Shown one piece after another: positions 1 to 4,903 of a DNA stretch of 10,966 nt. Each line of letters begins with the position of its first letter. The stretch's first letter is position 1. Where the stretch lies: assembly GCA_027459565.1 (NCBI GenBank), contig DAIDIA010000020.1, forward strand, positions 1-10,966, written 5' to 3'. Under the pieces are notes generated by a model. That model saw nothing but the letters and a program-made list of their open reading frames with translations, did not search any database and had not been told where the DNA came from. Source of the DNA: Acidimicrobiaceae bacterium (GTDB lineage: Bacteria > Actinomycetota > Acidimicrobiia > Acidimicrobiales > Bog-793). Made by a program: the position numbers and the translations under genes.

Positions 1-779
1 AGAATGGCGATGAGCGGACCGACTAATGCGTTTTCGAGAATCGTCCAGAAGCCATGACCATGGATGAACAGTGCGTTCCACACGTGTTTTGGAACCAGAA
101 CGGCCAAGAAACCTGCAATCGTGTAGCCGATCACCAGCTCCCGTCGGAGCATCGTGACGTCAGCGACGCCGTAGCTCGCAGCGTCTGACCAAGCGGCCGG
201 GGAGCGCAACTTAGCGGCCCATGAAGATTGCTCCAACTCCTCTTGTCTTTCGGTTGAGACACCCGTCATGGCCTCGTGATCATGTCCATGGCCCCCGCCC
301 TCTTGGATGCGATGACGAGCCGTCTCGACAAGACCAGCGCGAAAGACAAACCCGCCGAGGAGCGCGAGAAGGATGATCATGATCGGGCCGCCGACGAACT
401 CTGCAGCCATGAACTGCCAGCCGAGAAGCACGAGCATGACGATCCCAAGTTCGACTACCAGATTTGTCGAGGCGATCATGAAGACCATCGCAGCGATGAA
501 GTCTGCGCCCTTGGCAAAGAGCGATTTTGACATCGCTGTAGCCGCATATGAGCAGCTCGACGACACCATGCCATAACCAGCGGCCCGTCCGACCGCTGCG
601 GGTCGATGGTTGCCGAGTTTTGCCTGCAGCTGCTCTTTCGAGACAAACGCCTGAACGACTCCGGACAAGGCGAAGCCAAGAACGAGCGCCCAGAGCGTCT
701 CCCAGAACATGAAAAAGCCCTCGCGAAGGCTCCTTCCGATGTCGACGAGCAGCGAGACGACTGCGATGAGGTGCATCAT
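1..779 (-). CDS. COG0701/DUF318-type membrane permease, partial (C-terminus off window)
   Basis: Predicted inner-membrane permease of the COG0701 (YraQ/ArsP-like) family; 259 residues are visible and the frame is still open at base 1. Hydrophobic segments lie at about residues 24-46, 93-119, 130-149 and 215-231. The block SSSCSYAATAMSKSLFAKG (residues 73-91), then ASTNLVVELG and GWQFMAAEFVGG, is the conserved core I recognise in this family. A hydrophilic loop with GHGHDHE (residues 163-169) could bind a metal; that is inference. The start ATG overlaps the csoR stop as ATGA, so the two are probably translationally coupled and share the CsoR-controlled promoter; a second ATG directly follows. 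Substrate unknown. Members have been linked to arsenic compounds, but the CsoR partner here points to copper or a related soft-metal or sulfur stress. Confidence 0.85.
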   Translation of the reverse strand, partial: MMHLIAVVSLLVDIGRSLREGFFMFWETLWALVLGFALSGVVQAFVSKEQLQAKLGNHRPAAVGRAAGYGMVSSSCSYAATAMSKSLFAKGADFIAAMVFMIASTNLVVELGIVMLVLLGWQFMAAEFVGGPIMIILLALLGGFVFRAGLVETARHRIQEGGGHGHDHEAMTGVSTERQEELEQSSWAAKLRSPAAWSDAASYGVADVTMLRRELVIGYTIAGFLAVLVPKHVWNALFIHGHGFWTILENALVGPLIAI

Positions 780-1063
780 GACCTGACCATGCGAGCAATG
801 GCGGCGGACGCCTCGCTGATCCTGTCATCGGCCTCTTTGCCACCAGCGGCTACAGCGTTAACGACGCAGTGCGCCAGGTGGCCATTGAGGAGTTCAAGGG
901 CAACAGCCTGCAGGGCACGGGTTGTCGCCGAGACCTGATCGAGGATGTTGATGCAATACTTATCCTCTTCGACCATACGTTGCAATCCGCGGACCTGACC
1001 CTCGATGCGACGGAGTCGTTTGAGCACGGCGGACTTCTCGTCGACATAACCGGGCATAGTCAT
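776..1063 (-). CDS. csoR: CsoR/RcnR-family metal-sensing repressor
   Basis: Small all-helical DNA-binding repressor of 95 residues, the usual CsoR-family length. Cys37, His62 and Cys66 match the Cu(I) ligand triad of Mycobacterium tuberculosis CsoR (C36, H61, C65), with the adjoining Tyr36 also kept. This favours copper over nickel (RcnR/InrS) or persulfide sensing (CstR, which lacks the His). The basic N-terminal helix (KRLRRIEGQVRGLQRM) is typical of the family. An AGGAGG at 1072-1077 sits 8 bases before the ATG at 1063 and selects it over the in-frame ATG at 1057. A palindromic operator lies just upstream, so autoregulation is likely: metal binding would release the repressor and switch on csoR and the coupled permease. 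The copper assignment is from ligands only. Confidence 0.93.
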   Translation of the reverse strand: MTMPGYVDEKSAVLKRLRRIEGQVRGLQRMVEEDKYCINILDQVSATTRALQAVALELLNGHLAHCVVNAVAAGGKEADDRISEASAAIARMVRS

Positions 1064-1086
1064 AGGGAGACCCTCCTTTTGAAGAA

Positions 1087-1106
1087 AGTATACCCCAATG
1101 GGGTAT
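1087..1106 (-). promoter_or_regulatory. csoR promoter -10 box overlapped by CsoR-type operator
   Basis: On the plus strand 1090-1106 reads ATACCCCAATGGGGTAT, perfect 7-base arms around a 3-base centre, resembling the GC-tract palindromes bound by CsoR proteins. On the minus strand its edge forms TATACT (1087-1092), a good -10 box, with the start site expected near 1080 and the ribosome site directly after it. Bound repressor would cover the -10 and spacer. No convincing -35 is visible. No second copy was found upstream of the SHOCT/cupredoxin genes. Confidence 0.75.
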
Positions 1107-1129
1107 TGAGGCGACGGATGGATCTCGCG

Positions 1130-1672
1130 TTAACTCACCGTAAAGGAGGCCTCCATCCCGTTGGCATAGTGCCACGGGATGTCACACAGCAGCTCGTAAG
1201 TGCCGGAACCAAGAGTGAGGGTCACCCAGCTCCGTGATCCAGAAGAGATACCGTCACCCGGTCCAGCCCCACACGACGTCGAAGCTTCACCGAGGCTTTG
1301 TGCCTCGTCAATCTTGCCGTTGCCTGCAACGGGTCGGGTTCCGAGTCCGTCGGCGGGCATGGGCAGCACGAGGAACTCGTGGTTGAGCTGGCCATAGTTG
1401 GTGACGACGAAGGTCACCTGACCCGCCGAGATGCCCGACGGACTCGGGATGATCCGCAGCATCGTCGGGGATTGACCCATCATTGCACCACCGTCGTAGA
1501 GACCGACCTGAACGACCTGAGTCGCCTCGTGCAATGGCTGACACGAGGTCAGAGCTGCCGGGCCATGCCGATCAAAGCCGCCAACCAGCCCGGCGACGAG
1601 AGCTACGGACGCAGCCGCAAGCATGACAATGGCAAACAACAGGATTCCGTGAGCGCGACTATGCGTGCTCAT
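1130..1672 (-). CDS. Membrane-anchored blue-copper (cupredoxin) protein
   Basis: A 180-residue type 1 copper protein with one N-terminal hydrophobic segment (about residues 9-32, uncleaved anchor or signal peptide) and a cupredoxin domain outside the membrane. The likely copper ligands are His98 in the NHEF motif, Cys163, His168 and Met173. Cys-x4-His-x4-Met is the ligand spacing of rusticyanin, and is longer than in plastocyanin. The domain ends the protein, as usual. Extra cysteines Cys44 and Cys134 might form a disulfide. It may carry electrons, or buffer or deliver copper; no redox partner is visible in the window. Its ATG overlaps the stop of the SHOCT gene upstream (TAATG), so the two are coupled. 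csoR follows after 66 bases that carry an operator, so this gene could also read through into csoR. Confidence 0.85.
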   Translation of the reverse strand: MSTHSRAHGILLFAIVMLAAASVALVAGLVGGFDRHGPAALTSCQPLHEATQVVQVGLYDGGAMMGQSPTMLRIIPSPSGISAGQVTFVVTNYGQLNHEFLVLPMPADGLGTRPVAGNGKIDEAQSLGEASTSCGAGPGDGISSGSRSWVTLTLGSGTYELLCDIPWHYANGMEASFTVS

Positions 1673-1920
1673 TAACGTTCTCTAAGTGTCGAGAGCGATT
1701 TCCGAAACTCCTCCTCGTTGATCTCGCCTCGCGAAAAACGCTCGCGGAGGATCGCTTCGGGGTCCGACATCGGCCCAGTGCTCTTATCATGGCTATGTCC
1801 CAGATATCGCACGAGAGCGACGACGCCAAACACGACGATCGCCCAGAAGATCACCATGGCGATGGCCATGATGACCCACATTCCAGCTCCCCATCCTTGG
1901 TAACCCCATCCATACATCAT
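1672..1920 (-). CDS. Small SHOCT-domain membrane protein
   Basis: An 82-residue protein with a Trp/Gly-rich N-terminus, one membrane segment (about residues 13-38) and a C-terminal SHOCT motif (DPEAILRERFSRGEINEEEFRKSLSTL, residues 53 onward, shown here only by its key residues D, L, F, G, I and E-E-F). SHOCT motifs are short helical oligomerisation elements found at the ends of many small membrane proteins; no enzymatic role is known. An in-frame ATG exists at 1935, but the strong Shine-Dalgarno GGAGGAG (1927-1933) lies inside that longer frame, 6 bases before the ATG at 1920, so I chose 1920. It is the first gene of the cupredoxin transcription unit and overlaps the cupredoxin start by one base. 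Function unknown. Confidence 0.8.
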   Translation of the reverse strand: MMYGWGYQGWGAGMWVIMAIAMVIFWAIVVFGVVALVRYLGHSHDKSTGPMSDPEAILRERFSRGEINEEEFRKSLSTLRER

Positions 1921-1926
1921 TCGCAA

Positions 1927-1933
1927 CTCCTCC
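1927..1933 (-). promoter_or_regulatory. Ribosome binding site deciding the SHOCT start
   Basis: The minus strand reads GGAGGAG with a 6-base gap to the ATG at 1920-1918. It would be buried in the coding region if the ATG at 1935 were used, which argues for the shorter product. Confidence 0.75.
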
Positions 1934-1935
1934 AT

Positions 1936-2258
1936 CCGGCTGTGTCCAGTCTGTGGCGGGGCTTTGGAATCACGCTAGAGGCGAAAGTCCCCTGGACTGC
2001 CCTCGTCGCAAGACTAGATGACGCGTGCAAAATCAGATTTCGGTGGAGTTTCTCTTTTGGAGTCCACGGGAGCAACTGACTTTCGTTCGAAGTGATGCTG
2101 GCGAAGTCGGTTGGCATTGGTGACCACCGATAGCGACGAGAGCGCAGGGAACTTTAAAAAGTTCATTTCAGCCTCCATTGCGGTGTCCTCTTTTTCTGGG
2201 CAGCCTCAGCTTGGGTTTTGTGATCTGACAAAGCGGCATCTATCAGGATATTTTGTGA
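1936..2258. other. Gene-free stretch upstream of the SHOCT gene
   Basis: No frame here reads like a protein. It should hold the promoter of the leftward SHOCT-cupredoxin unit, but I find no convincing -35/-10 pair; TAGCGT (minus strand, 1972-1977) is a weak -10 candidate. A short inverted repeat, AGTCC-CCT-GGACT, lies at 1986-1998. No CsoR-type palindrome, tRNA or insertion-sequence end is visible. In the frame of the antitoxin remnant there are stops at 2226 and 2256. Confidence 0.55.
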
Positions 2259-2471
2259 GCCCGGAACGCGACCGCAAAACTCGTCTCCTCGAGACTCTCG
2301 GAAGTTGTTACGTCAGTCAAACCGTATGCCGACGATCACGGCGAACATTGGGAGCTCTCGGTGGGGGAGCTGTTTCGGCGTGCCCATTTCCTTCCTCCTT
2401 ATGAGGAAACTCGCATCGGAGACCTAACCGAGGAGGAAGAAGCCGCCTTCGCCACGGCGCTTGCGGAGTGA
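2259..2471 (+). pseudogene. Antitoxin remnant of a PIN-toxin pair, start codon missing
   Basis: This frame is open from the stop at 2256 to a TGA at 2469-2471 and encodes about 70 residues ending in an acidic tail (GDLTEEEEAAFATALAE), typical of small antitoxins. Its end overlaps the GTG of the PIN toxin by four bases (GTGA), the usual coupled antitoxin-toxin order. No ATG, GTG or TTG occurs in frame before a GTG at 2361, which would leave only 36 residues. The 5' end therefore seems lost or shifted, unless a non-standard start is used. I do not recognise the antitoxin family; no DNA-binding fold is obvious in what remains. The antitoxin role is inferred from position, size and acidity. Confidence 0.55.
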
Positions 2472-2905
2472 GTTCGAATTCTCCGCGGAGCCCGGTCGTA
2501 GTTGACACTGGCGTGTTCGGGGCGCGTCTTAGTCCTCGCAGCCTGCGTGTCGAGCTCTACCAGCCAATCCTTGTCGGTCGACCCGTTTTTGTTAGCTTTC
2601 AGACCGTCGCTGAGCTGGCCTAGGGAGCCCGGCCTGCTGGTTGGGGAGCGACTCGGCTGCAGCACTTAAACGACTTGATTGGTCGGGTCGAGATTGTTTG
2701 GCCAGGCCCTCTGCTCGTGGATATCTACGCCCGGTTGCGCGTCGATTGTGAGCTTGCTGGACATGCCCTCGGTCAACGGGCTCACGACGCAGATCGATGG
2801 ATCGCTGCAACTGCGATTCGACTCGGAGTTTTGCTGGTCTCACATGACAGTGTTTTCCGCAATGCGCCCGGACTCATCCTTAAGACGGCACTTCCCGAGA
2901 ACTGA
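2468..2905 (+). pseudogene. PIN-domain (VapC-like) toxin with in-frame stop
   Basis: PIN-domain ribonuclease of the VapC type, 145 codons from a GTG that overlaps the antitoxin stop. The family's acidic metal-binding residues are all present: Asp13 (VVDTGVFG), Glu49 (TVAEL), Asp109 (HDADRWIAAT) and Asp127 (LVSHDSVF). Codon 52 is TAG (2621-2623), in a place where relatives usually read Tyr or another residue before GA (AEL-x-YGA...GWG), so a single change from a Tyr codon would explain it. The same frame continues cleanly to TGA at 2903-2905, so this is one nonsense mutation and no frameshift. An internal TTG at 2675 could start a 76-residue C-terminal piece lacking the first two acidic residues. 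It is likely inactive; a sequencing error or stop readthrough are alternatives. In an intact pair the toxin would cleave RNA and the antitoxin would block it. Confidence 0.82.
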
Positions 2906-2967
2906 CCAATCGAGGCAGTGATCGCCCCAATGGTCATCGCACTCCAAATGCTGTCGCTAGTACTGGT

Positions 2968-3000
2968 CCCCCCTGACGCGGATCTGACGCGGCAGGGGGG
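2968..3000. repeat. Inverted repeat enclosing two direct repeats
   Basis: Eight-base perfect arms CCCCCCTG (2968-2975) and CAGGGGGG (2993-3000) enclose 17 bases. Overlapping the left arm is a direct repeat, CTGACGCGG at 2973-2981 and again at 2984-2992, offset by 11 bases (one helical turn). It could be a protein-binding array or a hairpin; a classical terminator is unlikely because no T run follows on either side. Confidence 0.7.
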
Positions 3001-3106
3001 TAAATGGCCGTCAATGCCGGTAGGCTGAGGATAATAGAAATAGCAGGTCATGGGCTCTTTTTATCACTACTTGCAGGTCGTGGTGACGAGTCGGCCTATA
3101 AGCGGG

Positions 3107-3122
3107 GATCTGACAACAGATC
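3107..3122. repeat. Short hairpin 3' of the integrase gene
   Basis: GATCTG and CAGATC flank the 4-base loop ACAA, 44 bases beyond the integrase stop. The word GGATCTGAC at 3106-3114 also occurs at 2980-2988 inside the larger repeat. It may be a weak terminator or transcript end for the integrase, but has no T run. Confidence 0.4.
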
Positions 3123-3165
3123 GCAGGTGTCCTCACCGCTGCTGCAAAGCCCTCCGCGACATTCT

Positions 3166-4374
3166 TCAACCAAATAGAGCTGCCCCGATCTTCTCCGCAG
3201 CCTCTCGCTGCATCGTCGGCGTTACATGGCTATAAAGATTCATGAAGAGTGACGGATCAGAGTGACCGAGTCGTTCTGCAGCCACCTTTGGTGGTACACC
3301 GTTCGCGAGCATGAGTGTCGCACAGGTATGGCGGAGTCCATGAGCGGTGAGCCGTGGTAAGTCGAGTTCTTCGGTGTATTTGCCAAGCAGTCTCGACAGA
3401 TACTGCGGATGGTAGGGACCGCCATCGGGTTTGGTGAACACGTAGTTGCTCTCTACATAGTTGTTCTCCGCGAGTCGTTCTATCTTCTGCTGTTTTTGCT
3501 GCGCCTTGAGCACCTTGATCAGTCCCGCGTCGATGTCGATGCCGCGCACCGCGTCCTGGCTCTTTCCCGACGAAGAGACGATTTCGTGACCGAGATAGGT
3601 GGAGAACTCGACGACGTGGACGACGCCGGAAGCAAGGTCCACATTTGGCCAGCGAAGTGCGACAAGTTCACCGATTCTCAATCCTGAACCCATAAGGAAC
3701 GCCCAGATCGAATAGGTCCTATCCCCTTCCATGAGACCGAGGAAAGTTCTTGCCTCATCCGGTGACCAGTGACGAGGCATTGATCGCCTCGCCTTTGGCT
3801 GGGGGATATGGAGGAGCGGGTTCACCGCGATGATGCCGCTTGAGGTCGCCAATTTGAAGGCGCCTGAGAGTGGAGCCCGAGCCAGTCGGATGGTGTTTGG
3901 GGAAAGCGGCTTGGTCTTTGCTACCCCATTCTGCGCCTTACCCTTTGTAGTCCCTTCCATCTTTTTCACCCTTATGACCCCACCCTCTTTGAGGAGCTTC
4001 CGCTGCCAGGTGAGGAGGATCTCCGGGGTGATGTCACGCACACGTTTTTTTCCGAGGTAACCCCGCACCCACGTAGCGGCGTAGATGCGATAGTCGTAAC
4101 GGGTCTTTGGTGAGAGTCGCTGATCCGCGTCGAGACCATCGAGATAGAGGTCTAAGAGTTCGTCGACGGTTATGCCGCTAGGCGATGGTTTGACAAGCCC
4201 CGCGTCGACCTTGCCGAGCAACTTTCGACGCGCCCTCGCGGCTTCGGTTGCTGTGAGAAATCCACGACGTGTGATCTGCTCGCGACGACCCGACAGTGGG
4301 TCTTTACCGAGCGTGACCTTGAAGTACCACTGGCCACGAGCATCGGGGTAAACACCTTCTGGTTTCGCGGGCAT
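3166..4374 (-). CDS. Phage-type tyrosine recombinase (integrase)
   Basis: Site-specific recombinase that would integrate and excise a mobile element at the neighbouring tRNA gene. In the 402-residue product, residues 5-55 resemble an arm-site DNA-binding domain (GQWYFKVTLGKDPLSGRR), about 68-180 are the core-binding domain, and 200-395 are the catalytic domain. The catalytic set looks complete: Arg233 (SGLRIGEL), Lys271, His345 and Arg348 (HGLRH), His371 (LGH) and the nucleophile Tyr381 (LYSH). A Lys-rich insert (about 133-155) sits in the core-binding domain. GGAGG (4379-4383) is 4 bases before the ATG at 4374; the in-frame GTG just before it is too close to that site. The length and intact catalytic residues suggest it is functional. 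No excisionase gene is recognisable. The gene lies 97 bases from the tRNA-Pro 3' end. Confidence 0.93.
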   Translation of the reverse strand: MPAKPEGVYPDARGQWYFKVTLGKDPLSGRREQITRRGFLTATEAARARRKLLGKVDAGLVKPSPSGITVDELLDLYLDGLDADQRLSPKTRYDYRIYAATWVRGYLGKKRVRDITPEILLTWQRKLLKEGGVIRVKKMEGTTKGKAQNGVAKTKPLSPNTIRLARAPLSGAFKLATSSGIIAVNPLLHIPQPKARRSMPRHWSPDEARTFLGLMEGDRTYSIWAFLMGSGLRIGELVALRWPNVDLASGVVHVVEFSTYLGHEIVSSSGKSQDAVRGIDIDAGLIKVLKAQQKQQKIERLAENNYVESNYVFTKPDGGPYHPQYLSRLLGKYTEELDLPRLTAHGLRHTCATLMLANGVPPKVAAERLGHSDPSLFMNLYSHVTPTMQREAAEKIGAALFG

Positions 4375-4384
4375 CACACCTCCA

Positions 4385-4417
4385 TGAGAACGTTTTGGTT
4401 CTCACGATGTTCTCACG
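4385..4417. repeat. Three copies of a GTTCTCACG-type motif upstream of the integrase
   Basis: GTTCTCACG occurs at 4398-4406 and 4409-4417, 11 bases apart. An inverted copy of the core (TGAGAAC) lies at 4385-4391, making a 7-base inverted repeat with the first copy across 6 bases. The cluster directly abuts the integrase ribosome site (4378-4383), between the gene and the tRNA. Integrase arm-type sites or an operator controlling integrase expression are both plausible; the sequence alone cannot decide. Confidence 0.6.
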
Positions 4418-4433
4418 GGGGTGTTACGGTCGC

Positions 4434-4461
4434 AAATAAAAACGATGATAGGTCGCTGACC
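4434..4461 (-). terminator. Weak possible tRNA-Pro terminator
   Basis: On the minus strand, 11 bases after the CCA end, GGTC-AGC-GACC (4451-4461) is followed about 8 bases later by TTTTTATTT (4434-4442). The 4-base-pair stem is short and the T run is not adjacent, so this is a tentative call. Confidence 0.3.
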
Positions 4462-4471
4462 CGCACTTATA

Positions 4472-4549
4472 TGGTCGGGCTGGCGGGATTTGAACCCGCG
4501 ACCTCTTGACCCCCAGTCAAGCGCGCTAACCAAGCTGCGCTACAGCCCG
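4472..4549 (-). tRNA. tRNA-Pro, anticodon GGG
   Basis: The minus strand folds as a full cloverleaf: acceptor CGGGCTG/CAGCCCG, D stem GCGC/GCGC, anticodon stem CTTGA/TCAAG with loop CTGGGGG (anticodon GGG, reading CCC and CCU proline codons), and T stem GCGGG/CCCGC with loop TTCAAAT. A discriminator A and encoded CCA (4472-4474) end the 78-base gene. The C1-G72 pair with A73 is characteristic of bacterial tRNA-Pro. The gene is intact, as expected if an element restored its 3' end on insertion. Its 3' end faces the integrase gene. Confidence 0.96.
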
Positions 4550-4559
4550 AACTGCGCCA

Positions 4560-4565
4560 AGCGTA
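4560..4565 (-). promoter_or_regulatory. Possible -10 box of tRNA-Pro
   Basis: The minus strand reads TACGCT (TANNNT form) 10 bases before the tRNA 5' end, with GTGACA 15 bases further upstream as a poor, close-spaced -35. Weak evidence. Confidence 0.35.
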
Positions 4566-4611
4566 GTCGCTCTCTCCCAGTGTCACTTTCGCCGTGTCTT
4601 ACTCGTGGATC

Positions 4612-4878
4612 TCAACCATGATGGGTTGCCCTTTGGATGATCCAAATTGTTCGGTAGATCAGATACACAACCGTTGCAAATACAAGGAACTTGAAGTGCC
4701 AGGGCGCCTTGGGACGGACCTCACTTAAGTCCACCGATGATTGCTCTTCCGGCGATGCCCGGCGCAGTTCACTTTTGCAAAGGGGGCATTTGTGCGTACC
4801 CCGCTTGTCGATCTCCACCGCCTCGCGTGTGACGAGGCGATTGCAGTGTTCACACCATTCAACTTCGTCTTGTGTCAT
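4612..4878 (-). CDS. Small zinc-ribbon membrane protein of unknown function
   Basis: An 88-residue hypothetical protein. The N-terminal half carries WCEHCNRLV and KCPLCKSEL, a C-x2-C / C-x2-C zinc ribbon (Cys9, Cys12, Cys31 and Cys34) with a 18-residue gap. After a polar linker, residues about 63-81 (FKFLVFATVVYLIYRTIWII) form one membrane segment, leaving a short His-rich tail. The ribbon is probably cytoplasmic. I chose the ATG at 4878, 25 bases beyond the der stop: the open frame extends back to 5007, but that extension lies inside der and reads like a shadow of it. No clear Shine-Dalgarno is present, so it may be expressed by readthrough from der. Family not recognised. Confidence 0.75.
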   Translation of the reverse strand: MTQDEVEWCEHCNRLVTREAVEIDKRGTHKCPLCKSELRRASPEEQSSVDLSEVRPKAPWHFKFLVFATVVYLIYRTIWIIQRATHHG

Positions 4879-4903
4879 CGACGTATGCCCGGTACTTTTA
4901 GCT

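Larger units (their letters stand above)
2906..3165. other. Repeat-rich gap between toxin remnant and integrase
   Basis: I see no protein-like frame. The stretch holds a large inverted/direct repeat structure (2968-3000), a 6-base-pair hairpin (3107-3122) and three GCAGGT words (starting at 3043, 3073 and 3123). It separates the rightward toxin remnant from the 3' end of the leftward integrase, so terminators would be expected, but neither structure has a T run after it. Confidence 0.5.

Noticed and set aside
280..843. A 187-codon minus-strand frame over the permease region
   Set aside because: Its translation is Arg-rich without any protein-like pattern, while another minus frame over the same bases gives a clear COG0701 permease with membrane segments and the SSSCSYAA block. 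It is a shadow frame.
2111..2404. A 97-codon plus-strand frame before the toxin remnant
   Set aside because: Its sequence is not protein-like, and it overlaps the antitoxin remnant in a different frame that makes sense with the coupled toxin.
3043..3128. Three GCAGGT words with 30- and 50-base spacing
   Set aside because: Six-base words recur by chance in this composition and there is no longer shared context, so I do not call an array.
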